64,000 nt of DNA from Opisthorchis felineus (lineage: Eukaryota; Platyhelminthes; Trematoda; Opisthorchiida; Opisthorchiidae). Below, piece after piece: positions 1-42,576 of the stretch. Under the pieces are notes generated by a model. That model saw nothing but the letters and a program-made list of their open reading frames with translations, did not search any database and was not told the DNA's origin. Within the stretch, counting starts at the first letter, position 1. The number at the start of each line of letters is the position of its first letter. The stretch covers positions 526,471-590,470 of the forward strand of contig SJOL01009509.1 of NCBI GenBank assembly GCA_004794785.1, in the 5' to 3' direction. Position numbers and translations under genes: made by a program.

Positions 1-30710
<30,710 letters not shown>

Positions 30711-32130
30711 TTCGGTGTGGTTCAACGCGTTCTTGCTTTCTACCGGTCTTTTTGCCACTTGATTCTCATCGGACAAGTCGCTTCGGCCCAACATCACCGG
30801 ATCACCTAACAACACGGATTTTATGTTTGGCCTTGTTAGACGGATCCAGCGTACTCTACAGCGTAGCTGTGTGTATGCATTCACGTACTCAGAGATCCCA
30901 GTTACAATGATTCTTCTAAGTGCAATCGCCTTCTGACTTGACCGCCACTGAATTATGTTCATTCCAATTGTTCAGACAGATTACACTGCCGGCTCCCATT
31001 TTTTGTACCCTCATACAAACATCCTTTAACTGCGAAACTCTTTCTTCTACATTATGACGTGTTTTCGTGCATCATGTTTTTTTTGTGGATTATAGTGGTA
31101 GACTGCCTATACATGGGCCTCGCTCCGGGAATGGTATCCTCCTAAAAGGACCACTTTTAATGGGTTTGTTGAAGCGGAACTGACGGGCAACTGTTTCATG
31201 TCAAAATCGGAAAGCAAACATGTTTGTGCCATCGTAACAGTTCGCGAAACGTTCGAGCCTACAGGAGACCTGGGTGCCTTTGAGCGTTGGAGAGTTAGCT
31301 TCTTGACTACGGACGAATCAGGACTTTTTACCCTGCCTCCTCGCACACTAACTGTGTGCCTCAAACATATTCCTTCATGATGGAGTTCTCGTGGCATATG
31401 CATACACAGTGCGAATCACCAATAACCGTAGTTTGTGGCGGCCTGAAGTTGTCAGCCACAGAAACCATTTGGGTTTGAACAAAAAGCGCTTACTTATGTC
31501 TCTGTTGTGGATTGGAGTTAGGCGTCATTGTCAAAAACCAATCATCGCCTAGTTTGTACGCCTAGAATCAAAATTCTCTATTCCGAAATTTTTCATTCTA
31601 GCTGCAAGGTCCAAACACTGAATTGAAACTATGTCTTTTCTCAGAACTGATGCTCGCGATCGACTTACACTGTAAGTCGATTGGCAAGTAACCAGTCTGG
31701 ATGTCAAGAGCATCCCCTCATTTATTTGTTTGCGCCAATTCAACTCACCAAACCTGTTTGGTGTGTCATTTCTTGGGTCGGCTAGTAGGCCTCTAACGCT
31801 CTATAGCTGGGGCTCGTCAACAACACGTTGATCTCTGATCATTTGGAGTAACCTATACTCTTTTAGCAGGTCTTGATGGTATATCCTGATTGAGTTGTTG
31901 TGATTTCTGTGTAGTGAAACAGCAGAAGACCAGCGCAATTCTGGCATTTGCTTTGCATCTATCTACACTCAATGGCAATTGCCGAACTCGCTGAATGATT
32001 TTTATCTAGGCTTGGGCAATCTGGCAGTATCTCAGCTCTCATGCTTCTTTCGGGTGGCATTTTAGTTAGGCACCGAAAGGGTGTCAGAGCTGAACGATTA
32101 TCATTTATTTATTTATTCATTGTATTGACT
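30711..32130. other. Spacer between the USP8-like and CTU1 genes
   Basis: 1.4 kb between the two plus-strand genes. Only the truncated SINE-A near 32.0 kb is recognised. No AATAAA was found in the first few hundred bases after the USP8 stop, and no obvious promoter before CTU1. Confidence 0.5.
31993..32125 (+). mobile_element. SINE-A copy, head missing (plus)
   Basis: Starts in the body (ATCTAGGCTTGGGCAATCTG), keeps GCACCGAAAGGGTGTCAGAG and ends in an ATTT-type tail at 32104-32120. The tRNA-like head is absent, as expected of 5' truncation. It lies just upstream of the CTU1 acceptor at 32140. Confidence 0.8.
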
Positions 32131-32160
32131 GTTCTTTCAGATCCATATACGGGTGTCCGA
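32131..32160 (+). promoter_or_regulatory. Splice acceptor just before the CTU1 start codon (5' UTR intron or trans-splice site)
   Basis: GTTCTTTCAG ends at 32140, nineteen bases upstream of the CTU1 ATG at 32160, after a pyrimidine-rich stretch. No coding exon precedes it. Flatworms add a spliced leader to many mRNAs at such unpaired acceptors, so this is a candidate trans-splice site; an ordinary 5' UTR intron explains it equally well. It lies directly after the tail of a truncated SINE-A copy. Confidence 0.45.
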
Positions 32161-35100
32161 TGCCACCTCTGCTATGTGCCCGTTGTGGTGAGAAAGGATA
32201 CATTAAGCGGCCAAAGACAGTGAGTTGCCTTTCCACCCCGTGACCTGATTGCCACAAAAAGGGCGATGTTTTATGCAAGTCATGTTTCTCCCGGTGTTTC
32301 GAGGATGAGGTTCACTGGGTGATAAAAAACGCCAACTTGATCTCGCCTGGCGATAAGATTGCAATTGGTGCATCCGGCGGAAAAGGTTTTATTTATTATT
32401 GTACCATATAACGACTGATATTGCTTACAGACTCCACAGTTCTCGCATATGTTATGAAGTTACTCAATGAACGGCATCACTACGGTGCAGAATTACTTCT
32501 CCTTTCCATTGATGAAGGTATCAGCGGATACCGAGATGAGTCGCTGGAGGTAATGTCTGGTTGTCGAGTGATTTTATCTGACTGCTCAGACTGTGAAGCG
32601 CAACCAGATGCAGTATGATCTCCCACTGACGATCTTATCTTACGAGGTAAGTGGACCTGCTACAAATTTCCAGTGAAAACCGCGCTGCAGGATCTCTTCG
32701 GTTGGTCAATGGATGCTATTGTTCAGAAGGTCGGCAACAAACGGAATTGTAAGTTAGGTTTTTCTATCATTCTCTTTCCGTCTAGGTACATTTTGTGGGA
32801 TCTTCCGTCGTCAGGCTTTGGATAAAGGTGCTTTAATGTTACAAGCCACCAAGATTTGTACTGGCCACAACGCGGATGACGTGGCAGAAACGGTGCTTAT
32901 GAATAGTGAGTTCAACTTCAGGCCGTATATGTAACTTGCCAAACGTAGTGAAGGAGACACTTACCGTAAGTGATCATATGCGTTCTACTAAGCTCGAGGT
33001 AGCTCGGTATTTGAGGTGCCGACTTTCCGACGGGCAGGTCCGTGGTTCGAATCTAACCCCGGCATCTCGACTGCTTCTGTCCAGGCTTGGGAAACCTGAC
33101 AGTATCCCAGCCCTCGTGCTTACTTCGGATTGCTTGGCGGCTAGGCACCGAAAGAACGTTACAGTTGAATGATTATTATTTACTATTGCTCACCCTCTTA
33201 GAATTTGTCGCTTGCTATAGCGATACCTCGATGCGACTTTTTGTATCTATGCTTCCCCACGAGCAACCTGAGGTAGTTTGACGCCAGCATATATTAATGA
33301 CTCATTACTGTCAATGATGGCTGTGATGATTAGAGATACACTACAAAGCGTGACCGCAGCCAACCAGATACTAAAAATAGGCGGCAAATTGCCATTGCCT
33401 ATCATTTTACTATTCAACGACCATTTTGCTCATTCCATTTCAAGTGATTAATGTTCTGGTTTAACCACAATAACTTCGATAGAACAAGCGAGTTCGGGCT
33501 TAATACAGAGGTGGCCGTATTCCCCGGGGAGATATGGGGTCAGTGCCCTATCTTTTTGTTGACATAAACTGCTCTACAGTCGTGTGGGGAACAGCTTCGT
33601 TACAGGGACAGTGGTTAAGTAAAATGAGCACCTGCTTCGAAGTTTGCCTTTTCACCACGCAGAAAACAGTCTAAAAGTGAATAATGCGCCGAATAATTAT
33701 GTTAGTCAGTCCCCATGAATGCTATCTTCATTTTTTATACGTTTTTTTCTATTTAAGCACTGAATCACGTGAGCGAAGATTCTTTTGTACTCTTACCCAT
33801 TCTGGGCTCAAGGCTGGAGACCGGGGATGATTAATGTGGGGAATTTTGAGGATCTATGACCCTATATACGTTTTTGATGTGGTTTAGCAACTGCTGTGCT
33901 GGTTCTTGGTTCACTGTTCTGTCCACTATAATATGTCAAAAGGCGCGGTAGCTTGAGATAACCTTAAGGAAGCTATTACAACTGTATTTGTAGACGGATT
34001 GCAGAATCATCGGCGATGTCACGCTAGATTCTTCATGATGTGGCGGGAAGCACCAAACTGACAGGTTGCGTTTTGATTGTCTCATTCGGATTTGTCATAG
34101 CATGCCTTCTGTCCCGTGGTAGCTCGCCACAAATCCGTTCCATCAAATAGTGGCTTGCCTCCGAAATTATGCAATTTAGTTCGAAGAATATTACGTGTTG
34201 AGCCCCTGAATCGTATTTCATTGCTGTAGCGTATCGTGAGCATGTGAGCCCCCATGCATAGGCGGTCATATGTGTAGATCTTGGGCTTGATAATGGAAGT
34301 TAGACTTGATCCACCGTCTACAGTCAATATGATGTTAGGTGAGGGATATTCGAATAAGAAACATCCCGCACTTCACTGTTGAGTTGTGGATGTTAATCAT
34401 AAGCTGGTGCGTCTAGCTCTGCAGGATGCAAACACATAGTAAAATTCGGTTCACTCTTCCTTCCCTGAATTCTGGTATGTCAGACGACCAATAGCTAACT
34501 GCCAAAGAAGATGCACTTTTGGCGTTTTCCGCTAGTTTGTCTTTCAAGCTACATTGTCCGTGGAATCCATTGCTGCTGCAAAAACACGGGTTCAAAACAA
34601 CTTTTGGGTACTTGGTATCGGGGGACCCCAGAATCCTTTCTCAATACCTGAACAGTGAAGAAGAGAATGGGTCGCAACTGTTTATGCTAAACATAATTGG
34701 TGCCATTGTCGCTCTTGGGGATGGGCACCAGAGTACCATATTTCTGCCCTTTGCAACCGACGTGATCCATTTAGAGGCTATTGTCGGATTTGATGGTGGC
34801 TCAAAATAAACTGGTCATCGTTTTGTTTTCGCCATATCACTCATTCGCACACCAATTTTGTTTTAAAGGCAGACTCAACTGATTATATCGTTTATGAACT
34901 TCCCCAACTGAATGTGTCGCACAAAGCTGCCTCATGTTTCATTTATACGATGTTTCAGATATCGCAGTGTATCTTCATGAAGGGAGATACTCTTGTTTTT
35001 TGTTTCAGTGACTTCTTTTATCCTTACTGGCTTTGTTGCCGATTCATGGTTATCCTCTCTATAATTTTCCCACAGTTCTCCGTGGTGACGTCGGTCGGTT

Positions 35101-35802
35101 AAAGCGCTGTACCGCCATTGTGACAGTAGGTGTTTTCCCATAACCAACAACCACTCTACGGACAGGGTTGCGACGGTGTGCTTCCTCGATTCAAACCCTT
35201 CAAATACACGTATGAGAAGGAGATAGTAATGTAGGGGTTGTCTTCTCATCGTTTCTGAGCATTTCAGGTATGCTCGTTTACACAATTTGGACTATTTTTC
35301 CACTGAGTGCAAATACGCCCCAAATGCCTATAGGTTTGTGCTCGTGTCATGGCATTCACGGTACTTTCCAGAGGCTATGCGCGAACGTTCCTAAAAGATT
35401 TAGAACGCTTCAGACCTCGAGCGATTCTTGGTGAGACATTTGGTTCCGAGTTTGCATAAATACCTATTGTTTTTCATGCAGATATTATTCATTCAGGGGA
35501 ACAAATGGCAATTTCCCAAGACGTCAAGGTACCTGTTCAAGGTAAGTCCGCCTCTGGTGAGGTTGCAGTTTTGATCTACTTGATCTTGTCGGATGTTTCT
35601 TATTTCCATCTCTTTCCGATGCATCTTCGCAGGTTTGTGTGAGCGATGTGGCTGTGTCTCCAGCCAACTCGTCTGTCAGGCATGCGTGCTCCTGGAAGGC
35701 TTGAATGCTGGACTGCCTCAACTCTCCGTTGAACACAGCAAAGACCACACAGCATGTTCGTCAGTGGAAAGCCCTTTAACGCTGTCGCGAAGCAATACTT
35801 GA
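32160..35802 (+). CDS. CTU1: CTU1/NCS6 cytosolic tRNA 2-thiolation protein (complete)
   Basis: ATP-dependent thiolase of the TtcA/NCS6 family that, with CTU2, makes the 2-thio group of mcm5s2U at the wobble position of tRNA Lys, Glu and Gln in the cytosol. Exons: 32160-32219, 32262-32385, 32431-32549, 32590-32646, 32691-32748, 32786-32905, 35076-35125, 35166-35230, 35268-35333, 35372-35430, 35482-35541, 35633-35802; 1008 bases, 335 residues plus TGA (human: 348). Motifs: N-terminal zinc cysteines CARC (6-9) and CKSC (25-28), PP-loop SGGKDS (58-63, split by an intron), [11 protein letters not shown], active-site CTFC (140-143), GHNADD (166-171), [20 protein letters not shown], and C-terminal CERC/CQAC zinc pairs (282-297). 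Nothing essential is missing. Ten of eleven introns are 37-91 bases; intron 6 (32906-35075) is 2170 bases and carries a SINE-A copy. Confidence 0.95.
32996..33190 (+). mobile_element. SINE-A copy (plus) in CTU1 intron 6
   Basis: A full-length copy: GGTAGCTCGGTATTTGAGGT, GGTCCGTGGTTCGAATCTAA, CTGTCCAGGCTTGGGAAACC, ending in a short TTATTATTTA-type tail. It lies 90 bases after the donor of CTU1 exon 6. Confidence 0.85.
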
Positions 35803-35822
35803 CATTGTTTACTTTTTTACTT

Positions 35823-35828
35823 AATAAA
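35823..35828 (+). terminator. CTU1 polyadenylation signal AATAAA
   Basis: A canonical AATAAA hexamer lies 20 bases after the CTU1 stop codon, in a T-rich context (TTTTTTACTTAATAAACA). The very short 3' UTR is plausible for a fluke mRNA. It is called from position and sequence only. Confidence 0.6.
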
Positions 35829-36993
35829 CATATTTTGCTGATATTTCACTCGACTGCTCTGCTACGGACGAAATGGATCTGGTTGTTAGCTGTTGCTCAT
35901 GTAGTCAAAACTGCACGGAAACAGTCTCACCGAAGCTACTCGACATTGTGCTTTAAACTAATTAGTTTTCCATTGTGATGAATCCTTGGTGGATACGAGT
36001 GAGTGTTCGGATTCCGGAAATATTCGCCGCCGAATGTCTATGGTTTACCTCTAAGAGTGAACATCGCATGGCGAGCCCTCTTTACACTGGCGTCGTGGAC
36101 AGCACGCTGATATGAGAGTTGACCAGCGTAACATGGGCTGATAGCCGCAAACCCACAGTTTTGAAATCAGTGCGATGGATTGCCAGGGCTAGCTAGTATG
36201 CTAGGGGCACAGATAGAAAACAACAGAGGAGGCTGGTACTAGGCCCATTTAACCGCTCGGTTTACCGTTAGACCATATCAGTGCTCGAGATTGCACCAGC
36301 CTAACAAACTCATACAGTGTCTAATTTGTGACTTTCAAGATAATATAAACGACCATTTAGGACGTCATATCTTATTGTTGTCTGAATCATTGCTCCCTTG
36401 GGTGTTATGCCACAGGTGACGTTTTCTGATAAGACCCATATCTGAAGTCAGGATAGTAATGGGTGATGGACCGCCAGCAGTTATGATCTGCCAAGGCGGC
36501 TCGAGCCTTCGCACAGAGTACGGATTCGTCCAATTCATCCGCATGAATAACGAGTAGAACGTGTGCAAATCTCGTCAGGCTTACACACGCGTACTCTGAG
36601 GCCACTTCGCGAATCTAGTTTATCATATGATTCTAGTCTAGATATATGTATGGAAGTTGCTTTTTCTCACTCACGGTTGTCATTTCTCCTGACAGGTTGT
36701 GTCAGTACACCTTTTGCAATCTCATGAAGCAGTGAGTTTGCCATAGGACCGACTGTTTCCTAATATCAATTTACGGGTGTATAGCAGGCACATGATTTGA
36801 TATTCAGAGGTTTTGACTGATAGACTCATGCTAACCAGCTTTAATACCTAGTGGACTACCCATGCTGTGTATTACTGGAATCTACACTTGATGATACGCT
36901 TGGAATGTCATGTGCTCAGCTGAGTTTAATGCGACATTCTTTGTAGTCTCTAATCAATGTGTGATTCGTAAACATCGGTTAGTTTTTGGGAAG
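35829..36993. other. Spacer between CTU1 and the dynein light chain gene
   Basis: 1.2 kb without a recognisable gene. A tRNA-like stretch near 36245-36300 (AACCGCTCGGTTTACCGTTA) may be the trace of another SINE. Confidence 0.4.
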
Positions 36994-37000
36994 TATAAAG
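36994..37000 (+). promoter_or_regulatory. TATA-like element upstream of the dynein light chain
   Basis: TATAAAG lies 45 bases before the ATG at 37045, so a start site about 30 bases downstream would leave a leader of roughly 15 bases. This is a position-and-consensus call only; chance TATAAA matches are frequent. Confidence 0.3.
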
Positions 37001-37044
37001 CCAGCGTTTCAAGAATACTTGTCTTGCGGTAGCGAGGCATAACC

Positions 37045-40000
37045 ATGACGGAAATCAAAGTGGACGTGAGAATCAGTGAGATGGATAAAGATATGGTGAA
37101 AAGCGTTGTCGACGTCACAGCAGAAGCCTTGCAAAGGTTCACTGTGGATCGTGATATTGCATCCCATATAAAGCATGAATTTGATTGGAAGTATGGAGTT
37201 TTGTGGCATTGTGTTGTTGGGAAGGACTACGGAAGGTGAGTGATAAGAGATGTGTCCAGCTCTGACAACTGTGCTGATACAAAACGTGACAATAAGGTTT
37301 GACTGTTGGGTTTATGCAGTCTACCAAAATAAAAAAACTAGTGCCGAAATTCGTTGTTCATCTGATGTAGATTGGTCCTCTTCTGTAGGGCTCAGCTTTT
37401 CAGATAAGACCGCGTTTAGCTGGGTCCTTGAAGTTTTAGTTGTTAACTCCTATCTAAATGAGATCACTTCTGGGAGAAGACCACATTTTTTCGCTGCTTT
37501 CAGGTTTTCTCTCCAAGGGAGTGGTATTATATGTTGTAACTGATTGTGCAGTTTGTAGAACCCGTGTTCACGTCACTCTCTTTTGAATAGTTCTGCTCCA
37601 GTCCTGGTGCAATCATCCAGGTAGGTTTTCACCAAAAAGGGGGAAGCACTGAACTCAAGTTTCGCTCATCTTCAATACATACTTATCCTTGGCCACGACG
37701 GAGTTTGAACTCCGGATATCTGACACATGAGGCGGGCGTGTTGTCACTACTTCGGAAGCGCACGCTGGACGCACCTGTGTGTATGCGTTACAGTGTTTTA
37801 CTATTTCACATTGTGACACAGCTGCCATTCGTGGAATATCCTCCCCGTTGATGGACAAGGTTCTTTAGAGGACCTTGTTTCCCTTGTTAAACCTCGATTT
37901 TTGTAAAGACCAAGTTGCCACCAGACGAGGACAACCCAACATTACAGGCAGGACAATTAATCTGTCACCTTTCTTGTTGCAGGTTACACCTCTGCGCGTT
38001 AGAAGTAATTAATTTGCCTGTTTTTGTCTCTTGTTCACTGATTAGACGTGTCTCGTAAGGCAGTATTTTCACATATGTTTAGATAGAATCACACAACTCT
38101 AGAATAAACACAATTTCGAACTAGGTTGCATCTGGTTTGCATCGGTTTTGCTTTTAGTCTGGGATTATGCACAAGTTTCCCCGTGATTTTAGAGCATGTG
38201 TGCTGGAGCAGATGAATCAACCGACCTTACATTACCGTGTATAGTCCTTCCTATGAATAGTACGTACCACCCTTTTGATTCGACCGCCAAACACAGGATC
38301 ATCGGAGTTTGGGAACCACGAATATAACGTGCACTTATCCAACAACAAACCACTTCACCTCGGTAAACTTTGTCTTCACGAATTCCAGCTAGTGTGCATT
38401 CTTTTTGGCCCCGGTTTGCTGGATATGTCTTCGTAAACACTTTGGTCAGAATCAGTTAGGGAACACATGCTCAAAAACTAACCCAAGCCAGCGGAAGCGA
38501 CTAGAGCGAAATTTTACCGATGTAGTAATGTGTCCTACTCTAGCGAGGTAGATTCAAACCTGTTTGATTAAAGTTGATTTTGAATTAAACTCCTTTATCA
38601 TTGACGACGCCAGACAGGAGAAGGCATAGTCCAATTTGAGCAGCAAATTGTTGTCCACATTTTTCAGGTTTGTGTTCATCCGATGCTAAACTAATCACAC
38701 GGCAAGGACCGGGGAACTTGATCACGAACGTTGTAAGGTATGGCATGTAGCTGTTATCCTCATCCAGCACCGTTCTTATGAGCAGTTCCCAACCATTTTA
38801 TTATCTGATATTCCTCACACGGCTTGTTTTTGGTTGCTCACCAAACTTGCATAGCGTGAAACTCGAATGCGGCCTCCTACCCTGAGAATTTGACCAAAAA
38901 AGAAATTAGCGACGGGACTGTCTTGACGGAGTTTGTCCGGACTCATCGACATGTTTGGTGGTTGGAACCTACTTAACACAAGGATGTTTATGAGAAGAGC
39001 ACAAAAATGCCTATGGAATGTACTGAGCTCTTGGTCATGAGATGTATTCCGCCTGTATCACGAAGTACAACGGGGGTAATGGTCACATGCACTTCTTAGG
39101 AGAATACTTCCTGGACAGTTTGTTTCTAAAGGAGTCAGCTTCAATGTTGCATACATATAACGATGCTTCTCATCTTCCTACCATCCTCAAACTCCCGTCG
39201 CAGTGGATGCCATGAAGGTGAGCTTAGAGCATTCACTGTTAAGAGCGGTCACTCTGCTGGAACTGCTGATATAACAACCGAAGAAGTGAAGAATCCAGCT
39301 GGATTAGTATCAAGGTTATTCAAGCGCTTAAAAAAGTTTCCACTTTGTACTTTACAGAAGACGATGTGGATGCTATCAGGAGAGAGCTTGCGGGTGCATA
39401 ATCCATGGACAAATGCGTCATCCAACAACTGTCAAAAACTACGTTTTAGTTAGCTCATATCGCGAGTATACCTGTTGCTAACTAGCAGCGTTGCTCGACA
39501 TCAGTAAGGCTGTGAGCACCGCGCTTGTCAAACGCAGCTCAGGTGGACTTACCAAATTGATCGGTTAGGTTGCCTTACTGAAATGAAGTCTGAAGTTCTA
39601 CGCGCCACAAATCAAAATTCGCCATACATACAGACCACAAACAGCTTATGTGATTGGACTGTGTTGAAGATCTGAATGAATTTAAGTGGAGAAATTAGAG
39701 ACTAACGTTGGCCTTATGATTAGGTCATGAAATAAGTTGAACAGTTTGCTTGTAACACATCAAAACAGAGTTGTAACTTTAAAAAAACTTGTATCTTTTA
39801 AAATCGGTGAATGTCAAACTTAGCTCAAGAGCCCTAAAAGGCTAACGTGTGCACAAACGACGGAGATATCCTCTAATGAAACTCACAACTAACACAATTC
39901 TCCACTGACGACGTCACTGCGACTGGTAATGAAACACTCGGCGAACAAGCCAACAACCATTTTATTTGTTGTAGGTGTTTGTTGTATCCATAGCATTCAC

Positions 40001-40855
40001 GTTCACAGCACTCTTGGTTGAACAGTCGTCCTCCTGTCCTGGCGTGATTATTTTGGTGGGTTCACGCTGTAGGGGGAGCACTGGACTCGGGTCACCCTGT
40101 TGATAGGGTTCACTAGCAGTGCTGAGGTTTGAACTCCGGACATCCGACATGTGGGGCAAGCGTGTTACCACTACTCCACTAGCGCGATCGCGACGCATCT
40201 GAATTTTCACGTCTGAGCAGGCGAACGTTTTAACGCTTGAGAGATTTGACTGTTTTGCCCGACGCCTCGACCTAGTGTCTGTCATGGTTGTATCGATCGA
40301 TTGACCCGCCTGTCATAAATTCCCAGGCAGGTAGCGCCACTGTCGCCTGAAGCCAGCTGGACTGTTTGCGAATAGTTGTAGGTGTTTGCGGGAGCTGTAG
40401 AATTCATGTTCATAGCACTGCTGATTAGCCCTAATTACAGTGAAACTCATGTCCAGTAATTCCGCCGTTTGGTGTGGGCTCACCAGAATAACTGCGGCAG
40501 GACAGGATGACTGTTCGTGAACGTGAACCACTCTACTGCTGCTCTCCAAACGTAGGAAGATTGGCACTCTGAATCTGGCCGTCTTGTTGCCATGACGAAA
40601 CCTAGCAACCGCGACCCATCGGGGTATTTGGCTTATTTTGCTTATTGGAGCTGATACGGCTAATGGGTTGCCGCATGCACTTCTGCGAGTGTACTCCAAC
40701 AGTTGCACGAATGCTTTCAGATATCGTATGCAACTAACGTGTTTATTACTCATTCATGTTCAACTTGCACTTTCAGTTACGTCTCTTACTCGGGCGAAAA
40801 CATGATCTATTTCTATGCTGGGCATCGAGCAATCCTTCTGTTCAGAACCAGGTAA
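37045..40855 (+). CDS. LC8-type dynein light chain (two exons, complete)
   Basis: A small dimeric hub protein of the dynein motor and other complexes. Exon 1 is 37045-37235 (ATG to phase 2, donor GTGAGT) and exon 2 is 40777-40855 (acceptor CACTTTCAG to TAA). The product is exactly 89 residues, the length of DYNLL1, with no gaps in alignment: MVKSVVDVTAEALQRF, DIASHIKHEFDWKYG, WHC at 54-56, then SYVS..., IYFYAGHRAILLF at the C-terminus. The splice falls inside the codon of Ser64. The half coding for the cargo-binding beta strand is diverged: the residues equivalent to Thr67, His68 and Phe73 are Ser, Tyr and Met. Flukes have many such paralogues, some in the tegument, and this looks like one rather than the canonical LC8. 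The intron of 3541 bases holds three SINE-B copies. Confidence 0.88.
37585..37775 (-). mobile_element. SINE-B copy (minus) in the dynein light chain intron
   Basis: Body GGGGGAAGCACTGAACTCAA and head GGAGTTTGAACTCCGGATAT, GGGCGTGTTGTCACTACTTC. Same order as the 40.1 kb copy. Confidence 0.7.
39315..39401 (+). CDS. Unidentified short coding-like stretch inside the dynein light chain intron
   Basis: A 29-codon stretch ending in TAA (VIQALKKVSTLYFTEDDVD then AIRRELAGA) has a strongly protein-like, amphipathic composition and follows an AG at 39313-39314. About 100 bases upstream, HPQTPVAVDAMK ends at a GTGAGC donor at 39216, in phase 0, so both could be the last exons of a small nested gene on the same strand. 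I do not recognise the family and found no start exon. It could equally be chance. Confidence 0.2.
   Translation, partial: VIQALKKVSTLYFTEDDVDAIRRELAGA
40020..40195 (-). mobile_element. SINE-B copy (minus), well preserved
   Basis: ACAGTCGTCCTCCTGTCCTG, GGGGGAGCACTGGACTCGGG, GAGGTTTGAACTCCGGACAT and AGCGTGTTACCACTACTCCA. This is the clearest SINE-B copy here. It lies in the dynein light chain intron. Confidence 0.75.
40435..40520 (+). mobile_element. SINE-B 3' fragment (plus)
   Basis: CACCAGAATAACTGCGGCAG followed by GACAGGATGACTGTTCG is the inverse of the left end of the copy at 40.02 kb, so two copies face each other about 240 bases apart. Confidence 0.55.
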
Positions 40856-42324
40856 ATGAGTTGCTTCGTTAATTTTGTGAAATACATTTGGTATAAATGA
40901 TCTTATTTTCCATGCGATGGGTTCCATAAGCCGTACTGTTAGCTGATGCGTTGCGTTCCATGATTCAGTCGTGTTTTAAGAAAACACATGCATTCTGTAG
41001 ACTAAGGTTGAGCGGACTTTCTTTGGAGGCCTCACTGACGTGGACAACAAATCATTACTTTAAAACAAAGCGAAGCCTGATTCACTCATATGCTAGGGTA
41101 AGACCATCGACCAGTCCACTTCAGGACGAAAGTATTTACCATATGCAGTACCGTTGTCTGTGACCGGAATTCGGCAGCCGCTGAGTTAGGATGCAACAAG
41201 ACAAGCATAACAACGCGAAGCCACGGAAGATATCAAAGCAAAGCTCTAAACCGACGGCCAATTAGGAAAAGGAGATTCGTTAGTTTGCAAATATAACCTG
41301 TGATCCGTCTGTGTCTCACTCGGTCTTACTGGCGTATAGTTTCCGATACTGGCTGAGACGACTAAACATGCGCGCACGGTCGTACCAGGAGTCCGTTTGC
41401 GTCAGAAAAACCTTATCAAACGGTTGGGATACCTCTGACCGAATTCAGTTAACTGTACTCCTGAAGGACTATGACCTCGCTTTCCGGATCATCGCATCAG
41501 AAAATGCACCAAATACTAATGCCAAACGTACGTTCCGCCAAATGAGTGCTAATGATTAACCGAGATCGTTGCCTAAAGCCATTCGAAATGCCCTCACACC
41601 TCCCCGTGGCGACAAACTCAACCACGACGAAGGTGATTACGGTGCAATCAAGCTGACTGCATCCACTTTAAAATTTATCTTACCACCAGTTGAACTGAAA
41701 AGTACACTACCCAGTTGGGAGTAGAAACTGATTCTGATACCAGTCAGCAGAGACCGTGTACGTGGAGTAACACTAGAATTTCGGAGATGAAAGCTAAAGC
41801 TGGACTCCTGAAAAACCGTCCAGTTTCTGCCAACGCATGTAACTGAGGTTTCCGAAAGTTATTTGTACGATCTAAAAAGCGGAAAGAAAACCGTCCACAT
41901 GGAATAAAGCGTTCGAATTATTTAGAACCCCTAAACCCGTACTCAGGTTCGAATATGGGCACTACCGATGAGGAAATCAGTGTTACTTTAGGAAATGACA
42001 TGCTTACATGTACACAAAGGTGAAGTAGTCTGATATACAGAATGAGGCAAAAACCACTGAGCACAGTTTGGCGGCGAGTTCCCAGAAATGTTATGTTACA
42101 CCATATTATACATTGCATTAGAATTACCCCAACCCGCTTGCCGTGAGCAAAAGCGGTAAACCAAGCGCAACCCGTTGAGGTTTTTCACAAGTGTCGAAAG
42201 TAACCTGAAATAGGCACACTCGGAAAATATAACCGGGTTTACATTAAATTCCACTATCATAAGGCTTCGCAGATGGTACAAACGACGAATGGAATTTCCT
42301 GTGTGGATAAATAACAGAAAGTCT

Positions 42325-42576
<252 letters not shown>

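Noticed and set aside
34082..34327. Minus-strand frame with VDGGSSLTS, reminiscent of a retropepsin
   Set aside because: The DTG/DSG triad is not matched and nothing else of a gag-pol frame is next to it; it lies in CTU1 intron 6. Too weak to call.
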